Origin: Xestospongia bergquistia
Taxonomy: Eukaryota > Porifera > Demospongiae > Haplosclerida > Petrosiidae
Direction: 5' to 3'
DNA: 64,000 nt
NCBI GenBank assembly: GCA_963965975.1
Contig: OZ014413.1
Span: 3,420,001 to 3,484,000 of the forward strand
A program made the translations under genes and the position numbers. Positions 49,165-61,959 of this stretch are shown one piece after another (position 1 is the first letter of the stretch; every line of letters starts with the position of its first letter). The notes under the pieces are model-generated. The model made no database searches, was not told the DNA's origin, and saw nothing but the letters and a program-made list of their open reading frames with translations.

Positions 49165-49890
49165 GCATTAGCACAATTGCAAGCCAATTAATGCAAACAA
49201 TACAGCAAAATATCACATTAGTTTTATTTTAACTAATCAATCCAAGCTAAAGTTGACATTGTCATATAAAATCTATCAGCAATGAACTCTTTGTTGTCTA
49301 TAAAGTCTTTTCAAATTGTGTCAACATTGGACATGATAATTCTTCATTATTATTGTGTTGTCATGGAAACTTAATTTACTTGCTAAGTGCATTAGCACAA
49401 TTGCAAGCCAATTAATGCAAACAATACAGCAAAATATCACATTAGTTTTATTTTAACTAATCAATCCAAGCTAAAGTTGACATTGTCATATAAAATCTAT
49501 CAGCAATGAACTCTTTGTTGTCTATAAAGTCTTTTCAAATTGTGTCAACATTGGACATGATAATTCTTCATTATTATTGTGTTGTCATGGAAACTTAATT
49601 TACTTGCTAAGTGCATTAGCACAATTGCAAGCCAATTAATGCAAACAATACAGCAAAATATCACATTAGTTTTATTTTAACTAATCAATCCAAGCTAAAG
49701 TTGACATTGTCATATATAAAATACCAGGAATGACCTTTTTCTTGTTGATAAATTAAACCTCTTCAAGTTGTATCAATGTCAGAACTGATAATTTTTTAAC
49801 ATTATTATATTGTCATTGAAACTTAATTTACTTGCCAAGTGCATTGGTATGAGGGGACTAATTCAAATAGCACAGCAAAATGTCAACTTA
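49165..49890. repeat. 224-bp tandem repeat, about three copies
   Basis: GCATTAGCACAATTGCAAGC begins at 49165, 49389 and 49613, exactly 224 bases apart. The first two units are identical as far as I compared; the third diverges in its second half and a weaker fourth start follows near 49838. The unit includes CAGCAAAATATCACATTAG, which recurs singly near 13950, 59740 and 62530, and a stretch related to the Death-exon flank at 2380-2460. Confidence 0.85.
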
Positions 49891-50434
49891 GTTTTTGCAC
49901 AAATTTATGAATACATATGTGTTTGATCATGCTTTGGAATGTGATGATTGCTTTAATGTAACTTGGAACCACAGGTATGCAAGACTTAGAGCACATCTTC
50001 AGTTATGTCCAGAGAAATACTTGATGTTTAACAATGCAAGAAACTTAAAAAAAGGACAAATTTAAAACAATCTAAAAAGCAGAAGGATGTGTGCAAATTA
50101 TCTAGAGCAGCGTGAAGATGAAGCAGGTTAAGTATATAAAAATTATGCAATAAATTCTAAAGTTTAGTTTATTATGGCCAGACTAAGTATTACAGCAACA
50201 TTTATTACTAAATCTAGCCTTTTACAAGTGCAAGGCAAACCCTATGAATCTATGAATTTCTAGTTAAGTGTATAGCCGCACCCACTATATTGCAGCTACA
50301 CCATCCTTATGCAATGGAGTTCAGATTGGTGTAAACTATTCCTACAGCTTTTGAACATGTAATTTGTAACTATAATAATATAGATATTTTAATTTCCTTA
50401 CCATTATTTTTTTCGCTTAATTATATTAACATAC

Positions 50435-50782
50435 CTAGTTGTAGTTCTATTCAACATTCAGCTCTACTTCTTTTAATCAAGTTTTGTTGAAGGGCTTGAC
50501 TAACTTGAGCACATGAACCTCTCATATTAGTAAGTATTGACAGAAACTTAGCAAAGTATTGCTCTATTTGAAAGATACTCTTCCTTGGACTCAGTTCTAT
50601 TGTTAATTGTGTCATGATGTTATCAAGTGAAGGTGACTGTTGTATATCTGAGCTAATAAAGTTAGCTTCATACATAAGATCGGCTAAATGATGTGTACTA
50701 TACCAATTTAATGTATGTAATGGAATATTATGTTTAGCAAGGACACTCTCGATAACACATCTCAACTTGTTAGCATCAGCTT
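50435..50782 (-). pseudogene. Death-fold-like exon copy with one nonsense codon
   Basis: Exactly 348 bases between acceptor and donor, as in the exons at 13516-13863 and 63291-63638. It reads LNWYSTHHLADLMYEANFIS, SSDIQQSPSLDNIMTQL and AQVSQALQQNLIKRSRAEC, then TGA, then IELQLG at the donor. Apart from this stop the exon is intact. The preceding Death exon (51494-51785) is more decayed, so the unit is probably dead. Confidence 0.65.
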
Positions 50783-51493
50783 CTAATGAGAGAGAAAATA
50801 ATATTTTCAATCATTAAAACATACATATAATTATACATTACTTGCCAAGTGCCCTAGTGCGACACACCTAATCTATATAGTACAGTAATCTCATCTTAGT
50901 TTCTAAATGTGTATGTATGTATGTGTGTATAGTTCTGTCAAGTTTAGAAATGTAATAATTGTTTTAACAGAATCTGGAATCACAGTTATGAAAAACCACG
51001 TGTATATTAGTGACTCAGTGCTAAAAAGAAAGAGTCAAGAGTTTAAATAAAAGCTAAAATAAAAAAAATCAAAAGATTGTGCTAGAAGATTGGCGACATT
51101 TAGAAAGAAGAAGCAAAGAGTAAAAGCTAAGTCATGTTGTCACACATGCTCAAAATTCACGCCTGTTATAATTAATTATTATATTACATAAGTGCAAAAC
51201 ATGAATACACATATTACTAGTATACATGTTGTTATTATTGAACAATTAAAATACACTTTTTGTCATTACTAGCAGAGAAAGAAAGCAAATAGACATAAAT
51301 ACATAGACACTACAAGTAAGTATGTACATTGTGTTTAAAGAGTAGAGAAAGACACACTGCATTCACTATTGCTATTATAGTGACAGAAGAACAATGCACA
51401 CATACACACACAAAGTAAGTATTGCAATCCTTGGCAATAAGCTAAGTACCAAGGGTTAATAGAAGATGTTTACTAATGTAATATCTATCACTC

Positions 51494-51785
51494 ACCTTCT
51501 TTTAATGCCTTTACATATTCTTCAGCAACAGCACTCTCATCAATGGCTTCCTTTCAAAGTGTCTCTACAACTTCTCTTCTTGTAGCATTGGGATTAGTAT
51601 CCAACCATAGATAAAACATCTTTAAAGTTTTAAATTTAGTGCACTCTCTTGATTAAGTTCTTCTATAGCATCTAGATCATTGACGTGCAGATGGAGAAGC
51701 TCACCAAACTTGTGCCACTTTTTAATAACTCTAAATGTTTCCTTAATTCATCAAGAGTTGGTTTTTTGTTCAAAAACTTTATCAT
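51494..51785 (-). pseudogene. Decayed first (Death) exon
   Basis: Matches the first exon of the 1,042-aa gene (14260-14572): the starts of both include coding for NKRPTLDEL-like residues, KKWHEFG-like residues and the 3' end KALKE. Frameshifts and stops are spread through it. Together with 50435-50782 it is the 5' half of a duplicated gene. Confidence 0.65.
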
Positions 51786-52145
51786 TTTAGTATACAGCAA
51801 CTGCAGCTCCACCCTATTTTATATGCTTGAAACTATAAATATTTAATAAGACGTGGTTTTCTAGTACCTGCTGCTAACTTCTTGCAGTAAGTAAGTTCTA
51901 TCATCTAATCATTGTATATAGTTCTAACAATTAGCTATACACAAATAGTCCATAGTACATTTAATGCAATAATATTATTAAGAAAAACTTTACATGATGT
52001 TTACTTTATTGTGTCAAATAATTTACCACATACATTCAACTGTATATAACCATATATTATTGGTGAAAGTAACTAATTATCAATTTTATAGTGATATATT
52101 GTGCTCAATAGATATTGACAACAGGGAAATATAGAGGTTAATCAG

Positions 52146-52361
52146 GAAGGTTTTCATAGAGCTTTATACTGATCTGCCTGACTTGTTAAAACCTTCAATA
52201 GCAGATCTAGATAAAGAAATGTATGAGGTTGGTCTTATTAATGATGATGTACTAAAGAAACCTACCTACCATGTCATGATTGGTGACTTCCTGACTGGAA
52301 TAAATTTTATGAAAAGTCACACTGAATTACAAGAAAATATGAAGAATTTTTTAATAATTTA
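52146..52361 (+). pseudogene. CARD-like domain relic
   Basis: Open stretch reading FIELYTDLPDLLKPSIADL, MYEVGLINDDVLKKPTYHVM and ELQENMKNFLII then stop. Helix spacing (L..L..P...DL....Y..GLI) fits a CARD-like death-fold. No splice partner was recognised. Confidence 0.4.
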
Positions 52362-55300
52362 AACAATCTAGTGATGATTGTGTACATGTCTCTAACATCC
52401 TTCAAGTCAAGTGGACTGAAATAATAAGAAGAGTTCAATACACATTGAACTAAACTTTATGGTAGATTAGAGTTGATATGATATAGCTGTATATTTAGCT
52501 GACATCATGTTATTATTATTGTTGTTGTTGTTGTTTTTGTAAGCACTGAAATAAATAGCAAACAAAATAATAAAATTTACAGTATTATTTTTACTGTGAT
52601 ATGAATGGGCTCTACCCTAAATCACAACATGTGGACAACTACACCCTTTTGAGAAGAACATAAACTAGTTAAGTGAATTAAACTATTAGATTAGTTCATC
52701 ATTATTAAAATTTTGGTTCTGATGTGTTTTCCAAATAGATTTTAGTTGTTTAAAAGATATTGTAAATATTCTGAGACTTGTCTTGCATAGCTGAGCCCTC
52801 CCCCTTTCATAGAATGGGAACATAGGTTGGCTATAACTCTTATTTTCCAAATGTGAAGTTAACATTTTCACTAATGTCTTACTATCATATTAAGATGACA
52901 TAGCAACTATAGGAAATAATATGCTCAGAGAGTATGCCAAGTGGATGGTTCAGTAATTAATTTGATAGTAATTATGATGATTACCTCTACAGATCAATTC
53001 TCTCATCAAGTCCCTCAATCTAATCAAGCATGTTTCAGATATAAGTGGCTGTCCTGTAATAATTTTATTCTCCAACAATAGACACATTAATTGCTCTTAG
53101 CCCTCCATCACTTAATACTACCTTCAATGCTACTAAAGTCAGTCATCAATTTCTTGTTATTTATTTTGTTCACAATATTACATTTCAGGTATTCACTCAG
53201 ATAGACACAGCCAGATTCTTGTACGTGAGAGATGTTGACACAATCACCTGTTGCACAAAAGATATGGATTTATATGTAGTATGTACACCTGTTGTATACA
53301 AAAGGCTATTCATTTAAATATTTCATCGGACAGATAATGGAAAGTTTACTTCAAATCAGCTCCCAAGACTGTACCAACCATTTTAAATCATTCAGAGATG
53401 CAGTAGTATTTCTTAAGTGTTTCTCAACCATTTATTAAAGAAGACATTTAATTTGAATAGTCCAGATCCACTAAGAGATATCTTAGATACATTTTAGGAT
53501 GTGCTAAGTTTGCCTATGCGTTGTGAACAATGTACTGATCAAAGCAAAGAAGAGTCTTGACCGATAAATGGGATTAATTAAGCTAATAATCAGTTATTGT
53601 ACTGTTTGGGATGAACATGTGAGAAATTATCTAAAAAATGATGTACTATATAGTGTGTGTAAAAGTTGGTGTATAGAATTGAGAGAACTTGTAGAGGAGA
53701 CTAGAAAGGAAATAGCTGAAATAAAAGAGTTAAAACCTTGTCATGAAGCTTGGTTATTATTATACAAAATAATGTATTTGAAACATTGTTCTATATAGTG
53801 GTAATATGGTAAAGTACATGTGTATATTACATTTGGTATATGACATTATTACTTAAAACCAATCATCAATAGACACTTATCAGGTATATATACTTAATTG
53901 AGATATAACTATGCATTTAATATAAACAGTAACTATTGAGTAAAGTGAAGACAATAGCCTTGGGGTCAGTTAGACAGTTGCTACAATAGAGAACAAAAAA
54001 TAAAGATAAAAGAATAAAAAGTTCTAAGTAACATAGAAAATAAAGATTTTATCAAGAAGATATGTATAGTTTCAACATGTTCTTGTATGTCTAACATTAC
54101 AACAACAAATACCTGTGCAGTTATTGAGGTAGCTACTATGTTAGGCTTCATGACTGATAACATTGATGATGCTCAGGCAGTAATCCTTTGAAAGTCACAC
54201 TACAGATAGATCCATCGATGATTACATAGTAATGATGATATGTGTGTAAGTATTAAGTCCATAAAGTGGTATACATGTAGTGCTAATATAAAATGTGCAA
54301 CATCTTGACAATACCCAGAGCCTAAGGTAATTACAGAATATTAAGTGCACTATAGTAGCGATCTGAAGTTTACACCAGATTATAGAATATGTAAAGTTGT
54401 TGAGACACTTACTTTATTATTTTGAAAAGGTTTCAATCTAGCTCAGATGAGGAGATTCAAACCTTTTCTCAAATGATGACTTTCTATTACCTGAAGGTGA
54501 AAAGTATGGACATTATGTAAAAAGTTTCTTTAGAAGACTCAAGTGATGGCATTACGCAGAACTACAACTTTAACAACAATCTATCAAGCATAGAATGGAA
54601 TCAAAAATAATGTGCTTTGTAGTTCAATTACCACATTCAATTGATGCTTTAGAACATCACTGGCTTAGATTTAATTGAGTCTATGACTACTGGAATTAAT
54701 CATGTTGTCATACAATCACCCATTTACCAATTGCATCGACTAGATAATAATGTAAATTTGGACTCATCTAAAAATACTTAATCAGTGAAAGAGAGAGCAG
54801 CCTTCTTAACACATGGATGTGTATGCAAGACTGTATTGTTGTATTATCACGTATTTACCTAGACCTCAATGGTAAAACCTATGCTTGCCTGGATCGTAGT
54901 TATAACGTTCACGTTGGCTGGTGCATGGGGCGCTGTAAATGCATATCGTTCATTCTCCGTTATAATCATATTCCTCTAGTGTTTTAAAACAATAATTTGA
55001 GCTGGTCATGTAAGCATTACATTGTGGTAACTTAAAGCTAGTGCATAAATACCGAAACAGCAAATTCATCTTGATCATGAAGCATCAGTATCACTATCAG
55101 TCCTGTGTGTACCTAACAATAACATTGATCCTTTTACTATAGTTCGATATTTGCTATAAAGTATCTACCTTTCGTTTTCATGTACTGTTACAATCAGAAA
55201 GGTACAAATTTTAGAAGCAAATTTAAAGACCATCTTTCTCACCAAGAGGGCAAGACATGTAGGCTTTCATTCAGATTAGTACATAATTGAGTCAGATTAT

Positions 55301-55553
55301 CAGATTGTGAGACTAACTACTAAGAAAAAACCTTCTTGATTAAAAATTAGCTCTTTCTCAAAACATCTATGACATTCTTTAAACAGCCAACAGCTAATTT
55401 TAAAAGTTGAGAAGTTATATATATATAGTAATAGCTGTAGGAGTTCATCAATGACTATGTAAATAATTAAGATAAGTTATAAAGACAAAAACACTTTAAT
55501 TTGACAGCAACATAATCCCCTTTCTTTCTTTACATAATAACAATACTAATGAT
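52362..55553. other. Stretch of eroded sequence, no gene called
   Basis: Scattered fragments only. A 76-codon forward frame at 53568-53798 is charged and helix-like (WCIELRELVEETRKEIAEIK). Bases 53875-54200 have a layout like the coiled-coil exons at 17.3 kb but with stops. I see no intact gene. Confidence 0.4.
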
Positions 55554-58500
55554 TTACAAAGAGTTATGTTCCATGTTCTCAGCTATAAATCTAAATACCT
55601 CTAATTTCTTTAGAATATTAATCAACAATATTAATAAGTGGGGCTGTGTATTGATAGAGGTCATCAAACCTCTCATTAGTAGGACACCTTTTCCATTTCA
55701 GTCTTTGCAGCATTATCTGTAGCACTATTATAACAGGCAAATGTAATGAGTCGAGCACTGAACAGTTCATTTGCTAGAGGTAATCTGTTATTAGAATCAG
55801 ATACAAGATGTGATAACTCAGCATAATGTGTCCTAAACACCTCTTCTGGAGAGGAATGACCTGTCAATTGAATTACTACACTCACAACACACACTAGCTA
55901 TTAATAATAAATGATATAATAATTATATATATCACATACTTCTATCTTGTGAAGTCTCATTAACTGATCCTGTATTAAATGTTCCTTTTCAAATAACTTG
56001 GATATAAACCAAAATATAATGGATAACTTACCATTTCTACTATTACCAAGAGATCGTATAATATATATCTTCCTGTTAGCAGGTTTGGTTCCTCTTATTG
56101 GTATACCATACTTTATTTCAACCTCTGTATCAGGTCCATGTCTAGCAGACACAGTGATAAGCAAGGAATGACAAGATGGAGGATCTTCAGACCCAAACAT
56201 GTCCACATCATTTTTATATAAGACCTGCAAATTCCACATCCACACATGAAGATCTTTAGTATCTTACTTACCACTGGCTTTTGGTGAGGCTGGATAGTCC
56301 ATCCATTGAAAGGATGCTCTTGTTCTTCATTAAGAATTAATTCAATGCAGCCATCATCTTCAAATGTGAAGTATAAGCAAACATCTTTGTCAACATCAGA
56401 TGGAAGAACTGTTTCTATATACTATACATACATTATATTATAATATATAACTCTATTAGTGTTTTACTAACCTCTAGCAAAGCATTGAGACGTTTAGCAA
56501 CCATGAAGTGCATTAACCATTTGGTACCATGACATTTAACCTCATATACTGCCTGAGCTACATACTTGTTATCAGGAAATGGTTTGTTAACAAGAGACAC
56601 ATCTACAGAGAAATATATAAGTCAGTATTGTTAAAACAGTTAGTCTACCTTTTATCTCAGACAGTTCAAGAGGTAGGGTTTTCGAGTGAAGACAATCTTC
56701 TGAACTAGATCTACCTGTAGATATGTCTACAGAGTTAATCTTATCATCAGTTAGTGAGGAAGGTGGCAATGACTTTATTCTGTCTACAACTTCAATACCA
56801 TAACTCGTTATAAGTAAATTGTCTAACATAAGAAATAATGAAATAAACTATTTTGTATTTAGAATACCTTTTGATGGATCATCTTCGTTCCCACACTCTT
56901 GAATAGATGGTTCAAGAGCATCAAAAAATTCATCATCAGAAGACGATTCATTCCTTATTGGATATCTCAGCAACCTCTTGATATAGTTCTTGACAACACA
57001 CCATAAAGAAAACTGAGAAAGAGAAATGCTGCCATATTGATCACCAGGGTGAAAGTGCCCTCCATCTTTGAGCTGGAACTGATACGGAAGTTCAGTATTA
57101 ACAGAAGCTGTAGCAAAACACAGATAACTGGTGTGATCTTGAGTGACTATATCTGCACAATGTTGTATCTCCAATGTGACTGGTTTGAGAAGTGGTTTAG
57201 AAACAGATATATTATACACAGCACTGATAAGTTCACTTTCTTCAGGTAACTGAAACTGTCCACCGACTAGTGCTGCTACTGATACTTCACAGGTATCTGT
57301 TGGAGATAAAGTGCCTTGAGGAACAATGATTCTTAATCCATATTTTTTCCATTTGAGGATCTGAAGAGAGTCTCCCTGAATTAGGAACAATTTATCACTT
57401 CCAAAACACACACCTTTAAGAATATCTAAAAAATAGACATTTAAAGATAATCCATTATATTGTTGTTAATATACCGTTTGATGGGATGAGATAATTAAAT
57501 TGAACAGAAACATTCTGTTTATTTATTGATAGCTCCATTGACTCTGTCTGTACACTAACAGTTTCCTTTGCAACTTCTGTCAAATAAATCAAGATACAAA
57601 TACATGGATATAAATTAATGTAACATATATGTTATTGTGACTGAATGTTTAAAAATTAGTAGAACCAAAAATTAAAAAATATTACATGTGTTAATGTATA
57701 TACCTTGTAATTTTTCAGTGATGTCAATAATTCAAGCAGCTAGGTAATATTATTTTTGTTATTTGTTGACTTTTAAATACAAACTTAATAAAACTACACA
57801 CTACCTATAATTTGACTTTATGATATCTTATAATTTCTACAGACTTATGTAACCTGGCATCTTTGGTACTCAGTTTCATAGAAACCAATACCATGGTGTG
57901 TGTTAATGATGTCAATAAAAACATGTTGCTGTGTTAGTGAAATATATAGTTTTCTTGCCTGTATTTGCTTTCTTTATCAAGTTAAAAGTAGTGAACACAC
58001 TAATATAGGCTTTAACATTACCTAGCATCAGCAAATCATTATTATATATGATACGTACTACTAACAGCTACTTTTCTGGCTCACCTTCTTTCTCTCTGTT
58101 TAACTTCTTAATCTCTCTTTCTCTATAGAACATAATCATACATGGTATGTACAACTAACAACTAGTACTATGGCAACATTAGTAAAGTACTACATATGAT
58201 AGGTATAGGTTACCTGATATGTTAGTGTAATTGCAATAGTCACATTGGATAGACTCATCACTGAAGTCAGTAGAGACTTGTATACTGTTATCACTAAAGT
58301 CAGTAGAGACCATGTCTTGTAAACCTAATGATAAACATATTTATGTTCAAATCATATATATATACAGTTATTGTGTTTTATTTAGTGTAACTATTTGCTG
58401 TTACTAAGGGGATAGTACTTTCTACACATCTACCAATCCATCCATAAATAAATTCATCTATTTATCCATCTGTCCACCTTTAATTCATCCATCAATCCAT

Positions 58501-59633
58501 TCATGAAGCACATTTACATGTACAACTTCTTACCAAGAATGATATATTTCATGTCAAGATGAATTAGAGCCTTTTCAAGTTGTGTCAATGTACCTCCTTT
58601 TAGAGACCATTCCTCTAACAAGTGCTTTATTTGTTCTGTAGAATCTCCTTTACTTCTGATATCAGTCAATACAGACTGATCTATATTAAGTTGAAGACCT
58701 AGTTGTTCCCAATACTCTTGTACTGGTTCTAGAAGAACAGCCAGTTTGGGAAGATATCTGACAACATCTGATGTGATATGTAAAATAAAGTAATTAACTG
58801 TTAATTATAATAATAACTAGTACCTGTAGTCTTTTGAGAACTCCTGAGTAAGAGTAGCTGATGACTGGTTACCTTGAGTTGTTGTAGTGCATCTTCCTTT
58901 TCTTTTGAGACAGTGAGTAGTTTACGATTTAGGTGAGCTATATAGCTATCCTTTTCTTGTACTAGATCATGTCGTTGTTGTAAGTCATGATGATCACTGG
59001 TAGTTGAGACTATAATATAATAAAATGATTGAATTAACACAATAACAACATTCATCCATCAATCAGTCAATCCATCTATTCATTTATCTATACAATATCC
59101 ATGTATCTATCCATTGACCCTACATGTATACATGTACACTCACTCTGTTGATTAGATTGTTCTAGTTGTTTTTGTAGTGTTGTTATGGCTTCATTCTTCT
59201 TTTGAAGTTCAGCTATATAGTTATCCTTCTCTTGTACTATATAGTGAAGTAAGTAACAACACTTAGTGAAATACAGTTTGTTTGTTCAATACATGAACAG
59301 GTACATGAATTGAGTATCCTTTGTTTTCTCCATTTATTTATTTAATCATTCATCCATTCCTTCATTCAATTATCCATCCTTTAATTCCATGTATCTTTCT
59401 GTCAAACTGTTCATCCATCCTTTCGATATTCTGGCCATCCATTAATTTATCCATATGTCCATACATCTATCCTACCTTGTTGAGATTCTAGTTCCAGTAG
59501 TCTCTCTTGAAGACTCTTCATGTTTTCTTGAGCAATTAAGAGATCACGAAGATTTTTACTATTAGCTTGAGCACCTCCTTTCTCCTTGTCTGTTGGATGG
59601 AAAGAGTCTGGATCAAAATCAATGCCCTCTTTC
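55554..59633 (-). CDS. Coiled-coil / Death / ZU5 / UPA-like / CARD-like protein, last exon frameshifted
   Basis: Exons: 59633-59476, 59236-59144, 59009-58824 (coiled coil: YIAELQKKNEAITTLQKQL), 58767-58534 (Death: EYWEQLGLQLNIDQSVLTDI), 58324-58214 (duplicated VSTDFSD..SIQ), 58120-58085, 57576-57475, 57425-56868 (ZU5: YGLRIIVPQGTLSP ... EIQHCADIV), 56822-56649, 56602-56472, 56421-56272, 56224-56032 (UPA-like), 55860-55554 (CARD-like, FRTHYAELSHLVSDSNN). Introns fit GT-AG with matching phases. The UPA part has the same 1-0-0-1 phase order as the 1,799-aa gene, but no Roc-COR follows. The ZU5 end reads SQFSLW where self-cleaving PIDD and UNC5CL have HFS. One C is missing from a C run near 55686, which truncates the CARD. 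The 5' end is not settled. Role inferred: adaptor or receptor-proximal scaffold. Confidence 0.75.
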
Positions 59634-59639
59634 CTACAT

Positions 59640-60240
59640 TGTTTTCCATTATTAAAATGGTATTATGTTGTCATAGAAACATAATTTACTTGCTGAGTAC
59701 ATTATCACAAAGAAACTAATCTAAGCAATGCAGAAAATATCACATTAGTTTTTACACAAATTATGTATAATTATATTTAGTTATGTCATACTTTGGAATA
59801 CAATAATTGTATTACTTGAAGTAGGAAGCACAAGACAGAGCGTGTGTTTAGTTATGTATATAGAGGATACTTGATGTTTAGCAATGCAAAAAACTTGAAG
59901 AAAGCAAAGAGAAGACAAAGTTAAAACAATCTAATAAGTAGAAGGATATGTGCAAGGTGTTTAGAGATGAAGTCAGAAGGTAGGTTAGGTATACAGACAT
60001 TATGCTACAAATTCTTTAATTTATTGTGGCCAGACTAAGGATCAGAGCCACAATTATCACTAAATCTACAATGTGAGGCAATCCTATGAAGATATGTATT
60101 CCTATTTTAGTGTATAGCCACACCCACTATATTGCAAGGTCAGCAGCCACACCCTCCACTTTCAAAAAAAACAATAGCACATAAAGTTTTGCTTATTTAG
60201 ATGATTATTAGTGTAAGAAAATTGCTTGCTCCTTGCAGAA
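59640..60240. repeat. Dispersed intron-derived repeat, one of several copies
   Basis: About 500-600 bases resemble 49790-50330 and 62500-62930 (shared ATTTACTTGC..AGT, CAGCA..ATATCACATTAG, a GATACTTGATGTTTA stretch, GGCCAGACTA and GCCACACCCACTATATTGCA). All copies lie near death-fold exons, so they mark duplicated gene units. Confidence 0.65.
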
Positions 60241-60289
60241 TAGTGTTAAAAATACAGTACTATAGTTTGCCTTCTTTCTCTCTCGTCTA

Positions 60290-61921
60290 CTGTCCAAGTT
60301 GAGAAAAGCCCCTTATTAAAAAAAGGTGTTTTATGCATGGGATGTAAGGTGAGGTATTTCCTCGCCTGTTAGCGCTGAAGTACGTGTTAAGTGTATTCAT
60401 TATTTGTTCATGTGGATGTCATGCGAACACACCACGTTTTTCTCGTGCTTGTAAACATGCCAAGTGGAAAAAGATTGCAATCTTTGTAGACATAAGAGAG
60501 TGGATGACAGATGCCACTATTATGAACAACCACGCATTATTGAACAGAGGCACGCTTACCTTCGTCTAATGATGAAGAACCGCCAAGAGAATAAGCCAGT
60601 TGTTTACCTTGATGAGACCTGGGCCAACGCTCATGATGGTAAGGATTGTGCTTGAATGGAGAGGGATGAAGTGACTGGTGGAACCCTTGGTGGTATAAGA
60701 AGGCCTCCTGGGAAGGGTGCACGACTTATTATTCTTGGAGCTGGTGGTGAGACTGGTTGGATTCCCAATACCACTCTCATATTCAGATCCAAAAGAAATA
60801 CTGGTGATTACCATAATGAGATGACTGCTGATCATTTTGAGGAGTGGTTTGCCACCAAACTTCTCCCAAATGTTCCAGCTAATAGTCTTATTGTCATGGA
60901 TAATGCCACATATCATAGTCGTCGTAGTGACCCTGTCCCTGTCAAAAGTTGGACAAAAAAAGATGCAAGATTGGCTTCAGGCAAAGGGAATTGAATTCCC
61001 AACAAATGCCTTGAAATCTGAATTGTACAGCATCATACAAAGATTGAAACCCACCCCTCTCTATGTTGTTGATGACATGGCTTCTGCCGCTGGTAAGTAC
61101 TCAGTCAAGATAATATTTTATTTATAGATATGTACATCATACAGGTCATGAGATTGTCCGGCTGCCTGTTGCTCACTGCACTCTCAATCCAATTGAGTTA
61201 GCATGGGCACAGGTTAAAGGTCACATCAAGGCCAATACTCAGATGTTTAATCTCCGTGAGGTAGAGCAGCTGGCATGGAAGGGTTTTGATGTTGTGACAC
61301 CTGACCGTTGGAAGAGCCTCATTCAACATGCTAAGATCCACTTTGAAGACCACTATTGGTCTAATAATGGCCTCTATGAGGAGCTAGTGGATTAGTTCAT
61401 CATTCGAGTTGGCGGTGAATTGGATGGATCTGATGATTACGATCAATCTGACAGTTCTGATGACAAATAATTTTAGACATTTTCAGTTTTCCTTTTTGTC
61501 AAAAGGTTTTTTTCAAAACCATGGTGGCTTTATAGCTGCCCAAAATCCCAAAAGACGATACCTGGTTATTTTTTTAATAGTAATAATTGATACAAAGGCA
61601 TTTATTCGTATAATTAGAATTGTAATTTTGACTTGCCACGTCATAGTCGGCTGGCTTCTCGGTGATAGTCGGCTGACTTTTCGAGGTGAAAATCAATTTT
61701 TGTTATCTGCTCGAAGGTGTGCAATTTAAAGTATGCGAAAGGTATGCCATTCAAAATGTATGGAGTTTATAGTTTGGTACTTTCTTGTAGCGCTAGAGAG
61801 CCAAATTTTATATATGAAATGCGCATTTGCAAGCTGAATCGATTGGTGCAAGTCCCATGTGGATAGCACGTAAACGGCAAAGTTATTCACATGTCTGGGT
61901 GGCTTTTCTCAACTCGGACAG
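60290..61921 (+). mobile_element. Tc1/mariner-type (IS630 group) DNA transposon
   Basis: Inverted ends CTGTCCAAGTTGAGAAAAGCC (60290-60310) and its near-perfect complement (61901-61921, one mismatch). TA precedes the left end; a TA lies two bases beyond the right end. The ~1.6-kb length suits the group. The left flank is the 3' end of a coiled-coil exon unit (CCTTCTTTCTCTCTCGTC), so the element cut into that array. It carries one transposase gene. Confidence 0.8.
60464..61470 (+). pseudogene. DDE transposase of the mariner-type element, with an intron
   Basis: Reads YLRLMMKNRQENKPVVYLDETW (first catalytic Asp), SLIVMDNATYHS (second Asp), MQDWLQAKGIEFPTNALKSE, then HCTLNPIELAWAQVKGHIK (Glu). 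Between the second Asp and Glu a 52-base intron with GTAAGT and ACAG ends (61093-61144, phase 1) restores the reading AAG-HEIVRL. The frame has a TGA near 60653 where Trp is expected, a frame change in an A run near 60955, and a TAG at 61393-61395 before an acidic Ser/Asp tail. The N-terminal DNA-binding part is not clear. It is inactive by these changes, and its structure is close to complete. Confidence 0.75.
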
Positions 61922-61959
61922 AGTATAATACTTCTCCAGTATATACTACTAATATACCT

